From: Cycas panzhihuaensis
Lineage: Eukaryota > Cycadophyta
Reading direction: 5' to 3'
NCBI GenBank assembly: GCA_023213395.1
Contig: CM041465.1
Span: forward strand, 47,127,741-47,191,740
DNA length: 64,000 nt
Part shown: positions 1 to 11,205 of the stretch, one piece after another
Position numbering within the stretch: position 1 is the stretch's first letter
How the letters are laid out: each line of letters begins with the position of its first letter
Position numbers and translations under genes: made by a program
The notes under the pieces: generated by a model
What the model saw: the letters and a program-made list of their open reading frames with translations, nothing else
Database searches by the model: none
Told to the model about the DNA's origin: nothing

Positions 1-3000
1 ATATATTGCTTACGATTGATTTATGATCATGTAATAGATGAAAATTTTATGATTGATATTATATTATGGACTTATGTGACATATTTATGTGTAACTAACC
101 TATATGTTGACAACAAACCCTGGTCTAGATGACCAGAAGTGACCTTTAACAAGTGCAACTTTCATAAGGTGAAAGTGGAAATCAAGAGAGCTAACTACAA
201 TGAACCTAGGTTTGCTTGAAGTACTAAATTTATATCATTCATAAGATCTCTATTAGGATGAATAATAAGCATTTATGTTATTAACAATTTATCGAGGTTT
301 GGAGTGAGGGGATGCTAACAACCTTTTATTATCTACTCTGTGTGGATTGGTGGTCAAATCAGTGGTTAGTCAAATGTTAGTAAACTTTAATTCAGAATGG
401 TTCTAAATGGTGGGAATTTATGCTATTCTAACTAGAAATAAGAGAGAGAAAAATTCTAGTGAAGTCTATTAATGCCTAGAAAGTGGTAAGTGGGGCTAGT
501 AAAAGTACAACCAACAAAAGGGTACATCATAAGAGAGCATTAAGCACCTTCAAAATAAAATAGTTCTAATATGAGTAAAAAGGTAAAATAAAGAAATTAA
601 GAATAAATATAGGAATTATAATAGCATAGATGAAACATATCAATTAAATAATTATGTCTTGATCATAATGTCTGATGGTTGGTGTAGGTTTGATGGTATG
701 TCATTAGAAATCTTTTCTCAAGAAATTTTCATCAAGCAGTCTATAATGGCCTATAGCCTTCTAAACGATATAATGTATAGTAGTATTCATGGTTGAAAGA
801 AACTAGTGATGGTTAGTTACCACCAAGGTGGATGTATAAATGGTGTCTTATGTGGAATAGGTTTTATTTTATTAATCTAAGGAAATACTTATAGTTAAGA
901 TAAAATCCTAAAAGAAAATAATAAAACTCACTATATAATAAACACTATTCCAATGAGCGATAACAAAATATTTGTTTATTTACAGAGAACAAACAACATG
1001 TCTTTCGTGAGAGTCTCCAGGTTCTTTTATTACATCAATTTATTTTGTATGTTATTCTAAAATAAATCAATTAAATTCTTTCTATTCTTTCTTTTGTAAT
1101 AATCAATTAAATAAAATACAAGAAATAAATCAAACAAGAATAATGACTCTTATTTAATTTGTTGTTTGAGAGATGCTTCTATTTAATGATGAGTGAATGT
1201 GAGTGCTGCTTCCTTATACATTCTTCTTCTTTTTATAAAATAACATTAGAGAAAAACTACCAAGACAACCATTATATATTAGAGAGAATCTAAATTTCAA
1301 ATAAATTTTTATTTAAAAGAGAGTCTAAATGGGTCTTATAATAAATAGAGAAATATGTGAATTATGTGAATAGGACATCATGATAATTCTCCCAAAGTGA
1401 GGTTTAATAAGAAAAGAAAATCAAACAAGTGAGAGAATAAATCAATGTCAGAGCATTCAATTAGAAATAAGGAATAGAAATAAGAGTGAAAATAAAGTAA
1501 AAGGTGCACAAAACATACATACTATTGAAACAAAATAGTACTGCAACATATTAGACAAAGAGATGTAGTAATGTTGCATATGTTTAGTACAAATTATGTG
1601 GTAATACAATAGAAATACTAAAGTAGAAACACAACATAATATATTTGATAGTGCAAGTTCAATGAAGAGAGATATGACAATATTATACAAACAACAAATA
1701 AATATACAGTATGTGAGAAATGGTATCACAGAAAACACCCATGATAGATATAGTACAAATATCAAAACATTAAAGAGATATGTAATACAATAGTAGAAAC
1801 ACACAGTATTGTAGAAAAATCACATAAACAATGAAACAATGAGTCAAGTTCTAAAATCACAATTATAATGGATAGGGCATGTACTAATTCTTAGTCCAAC
1901 AACAAAATTAGATGAGAAATCAGACTAAGAGTGCCTTGTTTGAGTGGAAGCGAATAAGGGATGAGGGTTATATTAGGGTTTTAAACCCAGAGGAGGCTTA
2001 AGATTTAAGCAAACCTAAAGAATCAGTTTTCATAATGAGTCAATTTAGAAAATTGATATTTTAATTTGATATAGAAGTTAGTTTTTGAAAGAGATATACT
2101 ATTTTTTAGGAATTAATTATGAAGTCAAGCTCAAAAAGTAGGAAATAGGATTATGGGAAAAGATAGAAATATAAAAAGGACATAACTTCCTTATACAATT
2201 CTCATTTTCAGACCATGGATACTGGATTCCGATCTACTTGAAGAGATCTATGTAATGGGATATATGAGAGAAGTAATTATATTTAAAAACAAAGTAAAAA
2301 ATGTAAAAGAAGACAATTATAAGTTAAAAAAGATAAAAGAGACAACATTATAATAGAAGCAAAGATATCTATTATGTATGATGATTCAACTTTATTATAA
2401 CTCCATAATATATAGGAGATGTTAGTGGAGATATCATCATTATAAAAAATATAATATGGATAAGTAAAACAAATAAATACTCAATTAAATGTAGTATAAG
2501 GCAAGCATCAAGTAAATGCAGGTAATCAAATGTAGCGTAAGACAACTGATAAATAATGAATATATGTCTAAGAATATCTAATGAGAAAGATAATAAAATC
2601 ATGCATAAAATTCATAAACTTTGTATAGAGGGATAAAAATCAAGAAAACAATTTGCCTCCTTAGTAATAAAGCTTGATGTAGCTCATGCGATAGAGAATG
2701 AACATTAACAACATCATATCCTGCATCTATACATACAACCATGCCAATATTCTATGATAAGATTTTATGTGAGTGTGTAATATACTAAATATTGAATCCA
2801 AAATATGTGGTTTTATAATTTTGTGATTAAATAATGAAATGATCATTAAAATGTCTACTATTTTGGAGATTAAATGAGAGTGGCAAAGTTATGAATAATC
2901 TTATACAAAATATAAGAGCACCAATGTGATCTCAAATAATCTAAGTAGGAGTAGGAAGACCAAGATTTCTTTAGTCTTCTCCTATATGTGTAAATGAATA

Positions 3001-3182
3001 ATATCATAATAAATGAAGATAACAATCCAAGACTTAAGTTAGAAATAATAATATGATGGATATGGGAGTATACGAGAAGTAGACGGTAAGGAAAACCTAG
3101 GGTATGACATCTAAGAATGATAGTTTTAGTATCTCACTCCATGTAGCTATAATATCTCTATTTTGTACATCAATCTAGCCTA
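1..3182. other. AT-rich flank, no gene recognised
   Basis: All frames are closed by frequent stops. The longest open stretch (about 1457-1804, minus) encodes only a Phe/Leu/Ile/Tyr/Cys-rich string, as expected from translating AT-rich DNA. No retrotransposon motif, tRNA or splice-coherent gene was found. The last five bases (GCCTA) are the left target-site copy of element A, so this is the older target DNA into which A inserted. It may be a transposon decayed beyond recognition by eye. Confidence 0.5.
3178..3182. repeat. Target-site duplication of element A, left copy
   Basis: GCCTA lies directly before the left LTR and again directly after the right LTR (16627-16631). A perfect 5-bp direct repeat at both outer ends is the normal footprint of LTR-element integration and fixes the boundaries of A. 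Confidence 0.9.
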
Positions 3183-6146
3183 TGTCTCCTGCCTACCTAG
3201 AATGGATTTGGAGTTCATGGCACAAGTAAGTACAGGTATGTATTTTATCTTGGATTTTTATTGCATTCTCTATAATCACTACCATATATGATGCTTGTTT
3301 GGTTACCTAGATGCATCATTGCTTTATTTACTTGGATTATTTGTAACTATTTATTGCCTATTATGCCTAGGACTCTGAGCCAATGGCATCTTTGAGCCTC
3401 TATAGTGGTTTCCTAGCTGACAATATGCCCCACCCATGCTTTGGCACCATAATTTCTATTGTTTTCATTGAGTTTTGACTTAATTTTGTGTGTTTATTGT
3501 ACTTTCTCCCCATCTATCAACCACCTAGATGGCTTAAGGTCAGTTTGCAAGGGTCTAGAGAGGAGTTCCTAACCCCTAGTATTAAGCTCCCTCTTAATTT
3601 TCATTAATTTTAATTAATTCTAATAACCAATCTCTACCCTGCATTGATTTCTATCTGGCCCAATCTAATTTCTGTGCCCCGTAGATATCTTCGTAGTGTG
3701 ACTATTACAAACCAAAATATGGCCAACAATGTCTAACACATTTTTTACCTTAATACCAACTTAAATCAAGGCCTAATGGTCAAAGGAATGGGTTCAAACA
3801 CAAAAACCCCATGTTCTTTTGATAATTCATCATTCTACAAGCAATCTCATGATTACATCTTCATACTTCTTGAATAGAATAGAAAAAACTCACTTTGGAG
3901 GAAGAAACACACAATAAAAACATAAATTTTAGGTAGCATACTCTTCAAGTTAGCCTCTATAATTTATAATATTCTTCTTCCTCCTTCCTTACTCAAAGAT
4001 CTTCCACAAGGAGCCTTTAAAAGTATTGCAAAGGGCCTCCATCAATAGGTTTTTCTTGCAAACATCAAGTTCACTCATAGAAAATGGGTAAAATCCAACC
4101 ATCCTTTGATTTTAAGTGAAAATTCCTATTAGTTATCTTTTCTTTCTTGCTTTTAACTTGTATCTAACTAGAATTTAGCTTAAGGAAGATATATTGCATG
4201 CCCTTAATCACATCTCTCCATTTGCAACTCTTGGGAGAATCATTCTCCATGAACTAGAAACTCCCCACCATCAACTTAGGGTATTGAGGAAGGGAATGAG
4301 TGGTACATCTACTGGTTAAGGGAGTTAAGAGAAGGGAAAAGAGGTTCAAGTTCTGGGTTTTACACCCCCTTGTCATTGGGTAATCCCCTCTAAACACCAC
4401 AAGGTGCTCTATTTCATTATGCATGCATATCCTTCCATAATACAAAACCTTACAACCATACCAATTGAAAAGCAAACCATTGCTTACCCTTGAGACTCCA
4501 TATCTTACCATAGTATCTTATTCCTCCCTAAGGATCATAGCCAAAGATTTCTAAATTGGGCACCTTTCTTTTCACATTAGGAAGACCATGCTTGTTAGGG
4601 GGCCATGCTATTCTAAGGCACCCTCCTCTTCATTCCCTTATTCTCACTTCTGTTTTACACGTTTTACATGCTTAGATTTTGAGGAGAAGAGAAGTAACAC
4701 TTAATTTATTTCTTTTTAATAAAGAGAGGTAACAAGCATATTGTAAAATATTCATACAAATGCATATTGCATATTATTGCTTGCGAGGAGGGTCTTGCTT
4801 TATTCTAGAAGGTAGAAGACCCATTCCCACTTGCTAGCGAAGGGGGCACAAGGAGAGCATTATCACAAGGTAACATTAGCTTGTGATTTAGCATTACATC
4901 TATTGGTATGCATTTTTCTCTTTCCTCTTTTATTTTTCTGTTATTATGAAACATTTATTTTGAGTTTGGGGAAGGTAAGGAAGCCCCACTTGTCTCCAAC
5001 AACTCTTATAGCATGGAAGGAGATTACGTCATTGGCAAGGGAAGATCTAGGAAGGAGCTAAGTCAAGGTTGCCTTCAAGCATCACTAACCAAGCGCACTC
5101 CTTCCAAACCTATTCTCTCCCTACTTGCTCTCTTTCAAACTCATCTTTTGGTTATTAGCACTTGTATATACATATGCACAAGAGTGAAGGACTCGTTTTT
5201 GCATAACATATTCTTTTGCATTCATAGGAAAGGATAGACACCTTAGAAAAATGAAATATATATATTTATACTCTCTCCCTTCCTTTTCATAAAAAAGAGT
5301 ATAGTAGGAAAGGATCCTTTCCCTCATTTACATATATACATTGCATATAGAAATAAGATAAAACTCTAGTTTAAAAGAGTGTTTTTTCTCTCTTGCATGA
5401 AAGAGGAAATATATTAAAAGAAAAAACATTACATAGGTGCTAATAATACCCTTCTCTCTTCTCTACCTTGCATCTTCTTCAAATACAAAGTTGACTATTT
5501 CATTTGTTAGAGTGAATAGCTTAAAGATTTCTTTGGTCAAATTAAAGGAGAGTGAGTTTGAGAGTGAAATATTATGATTAATATGCATTGTTAAACAACT
5601 ATTTTATTTTGCATACAATATAACTATAACTTGCATTTCGCACAAAATATCATACTTTACAACAAGACAACATGCAAACATTCAAATAAGCAAAACCATC
5701 ACATTTTTCACAAGACATGCATCAAAGGAAAACCTACCTTTCCTTTCAAACCCTAAAGGCAACCCCTTTAGGCCATAAGGAAACAATGTAAGACTTATTA
5801 TCCTATATTTATTCCCTACCCATTACCATACTCCCCTTTCCCAAAGGGGAGTTCCCATGTCATTCCTTCCTAATGAGGATAGGAGAACCTTGTCTAGGCT
5901 ACTTGGTAACCTGAGGACATTAATTCCTTCACCACCTAAACATATCACTTAATTATCCCAAACCAAAACCTTCTAAGGTAGATAGGGGAGCACATATGTT
6001 ATGGGTCCATCAAACCTACACTCAAACATATAGATGCCCTTTAAGGGCAAGCTAAACCTCCATTACACCTCTAGGTTCCTACTCTTTGACACTAGTATTA
6101 ACTAGAGTGTAGTAATTCCCAATGATCCCTTAGAGGTGTGCTTCCA
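3183..6146 (+). repeat. Left (5') LTR of element A, 2964 bp
   Basis: It starts TGTCTCCT and ends CTTCCA, matching the right LTR start TGTTTCCT and end CTTCCA (TG...CA termini). The two LTRs align along their whole length with many substitutions. The left copy has about 393 bp (between two TTTTGCAT words at 5214 and 5607) that the right copy lacks. It contains a SINE-like pol III promoter near 4301-4353 and no gene of its own that I recognise. Confidence 0.88.
4290..4420 (+). other. tRNA-derived SINE-like segment inside the left LTR of A
   Basis: TGGTACATCTACTGGTTAAG (4301-4320) resembles a tRNA A box region, and GGTTCAAGTTC (4343-4353) resembles a B box (consensus GGTTCRANNCC), about 30 bp apart as in tRNA genes. 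The matching stretch in the right LTR is at about 15193-15245. This looks like the head of a tRNA-derived SINE caught in the LTR before A's last transposition. The 3' end of the SINE is not clear. Chance similarity is possible. Confidence 0.45.
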
Positions 6147-6147
6147 C

Positions 6148-6165
6148 TAGTGACCATACTGGGGA
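6148..6165 (+). other. Primer binding site of element A (tRNA-Arg-like)
   Basis: TAGTGACCATACTGGGGA begins two bases after the left LTR. It shares about 13 of 18 positions with the tRNA-Arg-type primer site I remember for Ogre/Tat elements, and most differences are C/T or G/A transitions. The position is as expected for minus-strand priming. The tRNA identity is tentative. Confidence 0.5.
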
Positions 6166-6599
6166 TCTGCCAATAAGGAAATCTTAGCATCCCTTTGATT
6201 TCCTAGAATTATACCCTATTTTTAAAAGCTAATTTTTGTACTTTTATAGTTCCTTAGGTAGACATGAATATGATGCTTATCTTGTCATCTATGTGGCCTT
6301 CCTCCTACATAAGAGAAGCCCCTTTATTCCTATATTACTATATCTAGACCAGGATCGCCAATGGAAGGCTATTTATTGAATTGGGCATACCACTCCTATG
6401 CCTCAAATTCTCATCCACAAATATCATATCTTCTCTAAGATCTTGCCCAAGAGGGCGAGGATCCCATTTACTACCCAGGTGATCAAACACATCTAGATTT
6501 TCAACCTTACACTACACATGATATTGGGGGGCCCTTCCCTATATACCACTCTCATTTTGATGAGAAAGTTCATGATGATTATCCTTTGAGTTTCGCTCA
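6166..6599 (+). other. 5' leader of element A
   Basis: This stretch between the primer binding site and the first gag-like frame has no recognisable domain. It is C- and T-rich on the plus strand compared with its surroundings, like the rest of A's interior. Confidence 0.4.
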
Positions 6600-8580
6600 A
6601 CATGATGAACCTTCCACCTCATGCAAGCAAGATGGAACTCCTCTCTGAGATATGGTAGAGTCATTGAGGCAATGCTTTTAAGTTACAAGCACCTAATCGC
6701 TTTTGAAGTGGTTAGAGTACTTCCTTTAGAGTACCACCTTGCCTCCATTCCACCCACATCATTCAAATCTATATCCTCTTTGACAACAAGACCTATGCAT
6801 GTAGTCCCTCTATCCGTAGGCATTCCCTTGACCCAAGGGATGCTCCAAGGTATGCTAATCACCTGAATTGGGTTAAGCATACCTCCCCCTACCCAATCAA
6901 CTATGCTGTAATCAATTATGGCTTATGCCTCTTTAATTCAACCTTGAGTGCCTTCACACTCCCATCCTTTGGTTTATTAAGGATCCATCCCTATGCACCC
7001 TCATCTACAAACCATGGACCCTTCGCTCTACGTACCCTAAGATACACATCCCAACCTTGGGGGACGCATGGCCAGACCCTCTTCTAACCTATGGGGTTGA
7101 CCCACTCCATCCCTATGGGGTTACACCCCCCTATAGGTAGACCTTATGGGAAAAACCATGTCTCTTACCTTGCACCATCTACTACATGTATAACTTCATA
7201 TATGGTCCTTTTATAAGGGCAATTTGTTCCCCATCCTATCTCTTACCCTTATCAACAACTTCTCAGGGTGCATATCCACATGCTTTTACTATGCATATGA
7301 TGCACCCCCATGGTGGGGTGAGACCCTCTCACCCATCTTCTTATGTGGCATACCCCTAAATAGGGGCAACCCCTTCTCACTAAATAGGTGGGAACCCTTA
7401 TGCCTCTTATACTCAACCTTCTTATCCCTGATATAATGGGAGCGGGTACCTATACCTATCCCCCTCTACTTCTCAAGTTGATCAATTAGCTCAATCTGGG
7501 ATCCATCCCTTCATTGACTATTGATCAAATCCCCTCTCTGTTAAGGCTCTTAAGACTAACCTATTACCTCATCTCCCCAAAGTGTAGAAGTTTGATGGCA
7601 CTTCATCATAGGATACTATTGAGCATGTTAGAGACTTCACCATGGCATGCATCGATTACTAGGCCTATGATCATATTTTAGTGAAATTATTCCTAAGATC
7701 ATTACAGGGAGACACACTCAAATGGTTTTATCGCCTCTTCGCTCACTCCATCTTTACCTTCTAGTAGCTAGTTGATGAATTTGTCAATTATTTTAATGTA
7801 TCCCAACCCTTCAATAGTGGGGTCAAGGCTCTCTTGTCATTGAAACAAGGTCACAATGAACTAAATCATGACTTTATGAGATGTTTCCATGACTCCCTTC
7901 ATTCCTCCAAGGCTACTTTTCCTAAGGAACCAAAGCAAGACATTTTTATTAATGCCCTTTGCCATGACGTCCACATGAAAGTCCTTAAAATAGGGGCAAC
8001 AACATATGACTCTACCATAGCCAAGTGCTTGGCATTAGAGGTTATTGAGATCTAGGATAGTCTCAAGAAGCCTCCTAGATAGTCACAACATCATGAGGTA
8101 GCCCCTCCCCTGCATGACCAAAAGGGTTATCAACAACCTCTAAGGCCCTCTACCAGTACAACTAATAGAACTTTAGATCCCCTAACCTCAACCATTGGTT
8201 CTTTCAAATGTATAATCAAAGAACTAAAGCTTCAACCTTCTCAATCCTCTTCCAAGTTACATAGACCTATTCACCAAACCTCTCAGACCATGCCACCTAA
8301 AGGTGGGAATGCCTAGACTTCTCAAGGCAGGAAGGTAAGAACTCCTTCCAAGAAGAAATAATGTTCTATACATAGGGAGTGCCTCCATGAGGACTCACAA
8401 TGCTGGTCACAACATCCTTAGCTTGCACCACATTATGATGCCTCTTCCAAGAGGTATTCTAAGCCCAATCTAGATCAACTTATTCATAGGGATCCTTTCT
8501 TAAACCATGGGGAATGAGACTAATCCACTTAGAATAGAAGGGCAAGGAATAGAGGATGATCTCCTAACCTACTAAAATGA
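6600..8580 (+). pseudogene. gag: Degenerate gag of element A
   Basis: Gag would form the virus-like particle core that packages element RNA. A single frame with many TAG/TAA codons runs through the region. Its first part (about 7200-7500) is Pro/His/Tyr/Gly-rich. From 7588 it reads KFDGTSS, and near 7700 GDTLKWFYRLFAHSI, the conserved core of Ty3/gypsy gag (retrotrans_gag family: an SYDG-like start, then A/T-x-W-F and FxxLxxxF). The 7834-8055 segment is open for 73 codons in the same frame. Near 8360-8400 it reads CSIHRECLHEDSQCW, a CCHC-like zinc knuckle remnant. Stops are mostly one transition from Gln or Trp codons, for example TAG at 7609-7611. It is non-functional as it stands. Confidence 0.7.
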
Positions 8581-9427
8581 CCCTAAATTACTGTTTGATT
8601 ACAACACTAGATGCCCTCACTGGGGTATGGTGAGCATTTGAGCTTTATGTTGACCCTGCTTGTTACTAGGATAACTATGTCCTTTTCTAAAGGTAGTGTA
8701 TCTTCCTTCAATGAGTAAATCCCTTTCCTCAGTTCATGATGTAGTGTTGGGTGTGTCATCGTAGGGAAACATTCCCACTCTTATGTTTGGTCTCTTCATC
8801 GATCTAGGGCTACGAGCTAAATCGAGTGTCATCGAGGGGTAACTTTACTTGCATTTGAATGTAAGCTGCCACCTAGGAGAGGGAAGTTATTAAAAGGGGT
8901 TTGTTTTAGTAGGACTCTTAGGGTATTTATGCCCATTCTATCCATTTCCTACCTAGATTGTTATCTTCCTTCTGAGGGTGCATAATCCTCTTATCCACAT
9001 GTTGTACAAGGTCACCTAATCTACTTGGTGATTGTGTGTACCCTGCGTATACTTTGAGCCATAAAAAAATATATGCAAGTAATATAATATAATAAAAACC
9101 CATACATCTACATCACCTACATCATACATTCATGTGTTCATATATCTATAACAACCAAATAAGTTAATAACTCATACTAAAATGGGAGGCACCAATTTGG
9201 TCCTTCATCTTTATATACATAATCATCAAATAATAGTATAAATGTATTAGCACAATGTACCCTAGGAAGCCATAGTCCTTATAAGAGGATGTACAATCAT
9301 CTACATGTATCGTATAAAACCCTTTAGAGATTTGAAGCTTTCCTCTAATCAAAATATATTTATCATATAAAATATACTATACGATATGTTATGGTTATGG
9401 GGCATTACCCTTTGGCTGCCCTACTCC
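8581..9427. other. Interior of A between gag and the PMD gene, unassigned
   Basis: Protease would be expected after gag in a complete element, but no D-S/T-G aspartic protease motif could be read here in any plus frame. From about 9050 the base composition becomes more AT-rich. The right end is the 3' flank of the antisense PMD gene. Confidence 0.4.
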
Positions 9428-10016
9428 CTAGTCTGAGGACCATGCTTCCCCAAGGATCCTCTTGGGTCATCTCGAGGTCCTAGCCTTTCTCCCCTCATCT
9501 TGTGCATGACCCTCATACCTCAACCTCTTGTGGGATGGTGTCATTGTAGGTATGCAAAATAACTAAGATACCATTTGGTCTGTGAGCATTTCGTATTACG
9601 TCTAGAGCCAATCTTGCTCCCCTCATAGCTTGGTCAATCACCCCTAGCCATCCTAAAGCTGTGACTCTAAGACTGCGACCTTTACCTCTATACTCATAGC
9701 TACCTAGACTATTCTCTCTCCTACTTGGGTCTCTAGCTCTTACACCTGAGCCTGCAGCTAGTCCCTCTCCACCTGAAGCTAGTCTCTCTCTATCCATAAG
9801 TGGTCCTCCCTCATCTGCCTCTCTTAGGCTTTTGCATCCCATATGTTACGGACACAGATGATAGGGGTAAATATGATAGTATGAGGTTGTGCCAAGCTTA
9901 GTTCCCCACTATCTATAATAGGAGGCCGACCCTCCTTATATACCCATGGGAACAACTCTATAATGGCTCTATTGATCAATTCCCTAGTAATAGCTCCACC
10001 TGCCAGCCATGTAAAT

Positions 10017-10132
10017 CTATGAGTCAATGTGGAATGTATGAATAAAAATCTATAATGATAATTAATAACATCACAAATCTATTGATCAAATAACTATAAA
10101 TCAAAGGTGTAGTTAAAAAGGGAAGGACTCAC
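10017..10132 (-). other. Intron 2 of the PMD gene (predicted)
   Basis: The minus-strand donor AGAG/GTGAGT is at 10133/10132 and the acceptor CTCATAG/ATTTAC at 10017/10016. The 116-bp interval is AT-rich next to GC-richer exons, and joining the exons keeps the reading frame across a split codon into RFTWLAGG. Being antisense to the element's genomic RNA, it would not be spliced during retrotransposition. Confidence 0.6.
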
Positions 10133-10332
10133 CTCTTAGAGCAGCTAGTCCCTCTCCAGCTAATATCTCCTTTGCTCCAGGATCTCTGCCATGGTGTAGT
10201 TATAACTACCTCTCCTGTAGTAGCCAGCATTGCATCTAGCTCTAGACTGGTAGGTGCCTCACCCTCACTAACATCCTTGCCCAGCTCTGTTATCGGGTCC
10301 CCTACACCCTCTCCCTCCTCTTCATCACTATC

Positions 10333-10416
10333 CTAATGCACAATGCAATATAGTCAACTCATGAAGTTGTCAATCGTAAGTAGGTCTAGTGATATGGTAA
10401 CAACTAATCTGCTCAC
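10333..10416 (-). other. Intron 1 of the PMD gene (predicted)
   Basis: The donor GTAG/GTGAGC and the acceptor TGCATTAG/GATAGT bound an 84-bp AT-rich interval. Exon 1 ends on a codon boundary and exon 2 continues open and acidic for 200 bp. The length is short but normal for plant introns. Confidence 0.55.
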
Positions 10417-11095
10417 CTACTCTGGCTCTTCTACACTCCTAAATTATGATGGCCACTAATGGATAAGAAGACTGTTGGTTGATATCAACTGAGGCCCTAT
10501 CACTAATCCCACTTCCTGGAAGTGATAAAAAAACTAGTACTATAGTAGCAAGTAGTAGGAGAGTCCACCCTGTCTAGTAGCCTGAATGTGGTTGAGCTAG
10601 GCAGTGAGGTTGGCCACTATTAAGGTGGCCTAATCAAATATCTATCCTGCCTTACACCTCTTGACATTCTCCATTCATCTTGTAGGCATATCTCTATAGT
10701 TCTATTTTTATGAGATCTAGAATAGAATAACAAAAACAATCATCTTCCTCACTTGAGGAATATCTGCTAACGCAATCATCCTAAGGGATAATCCTCTTCT
10801 ATTCTAGCAACCCCTGCCATAGAAGAATTGAGCTACCTCTTTGTGTACCACATTAGTGTTAGGAAAAGTCCCTAGCATGGTAGGTGTACCGCTAATAGGA
10901 ACTCCCATAATCCTCCTCACATCCATCGGGATCATCATGACGTCTCCTAATTGAGAGAGATGGAAAATGTGCTAATGATGATACTAATGTGACACTATAT
11001 CTATTAGTAAGGCCTAGTATGCGTATTATCATGAGCTGATGATTTGTAGTAGCCTATAATACCTTAGTATCTCCAAGTTTGGGGCCTCCATAAGT

Positions 11096-11205
11096 TCCAT
11101 GAAGCCTAACATCAGCAACCTAACATTTTCACAGTTATCCACCCATCAACTCCATGAAGCCTAACATCAATAACTTGATGTTTTCATAGTTATCCACCAC
11201 TATAA
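11096..11205. repeat. 55-bp tandem duplication, two copies
   Basis: TCCATGAAGCCTAACATCA starts at 11096 and again at 11151, each followed by related text ending in CAGTTATCCAC or TAGTTATCCAC. The unit is not a multiple of three, so it would shift the frame of the antisense PMD gene in which it lies. Confidence 0.75.

Larger units (their letters stand above)
9428..11200 (-). pseudogene. Plant mobile domain (PMD) gene, antisense within element A, two introns
   Basis: PMD proteins (MAIN/MAIL-like, 'aminotransferase-like, plant mobile domain') occur as host genes and as passengers in plant transposons; their biochemical role is poorly known. The first exon region carries the PMD core near 10990-10900: FHLSQLGDVMMIPMDVRRIM, then GVPISG, matching the family's THTFHLPxGEMTxTLxDV pattern followed by ILGLPxxG. 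Exon 2 (10133-10332) is open and acidic (DSDEEEGEG). Exon 3 (9428-10016) holds RFTWLAGGAI and then a coiled coil (about 9840-9500: ERQMREDHLWIERD, later QVERD, ELETQVGER). Introns 10333-10416 and 10017-10132 have GT-AG ends, are AT-rich, and splice in phase. About ten in-frame stops in the coiled coil are one transition from CAG, CAA or CGA. A 55-bp tandem duplication lies in the 5' part (11096-11205). The start codon is unclear. It is a pseudogene now. Confidence 0.68.

Noticed and set aside
1457-1804. 115-codon minus-strand ORF with membrane-like composition
   Set aside because: Phe/Leu/Ile/Tyr/Cys richness is what AT-rich DNA yields; no start context or neighbour supports it.
9513-9842. 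109-codon minus-strand ORF, Gly/Arg-rich
   Set aside because: It is out of frame with the PMD exon 3 coiled coil, which runs through the same DNA with stops at former Gln and Arg codons and continues the frame of 9824-10027. The open frame is the shadow.
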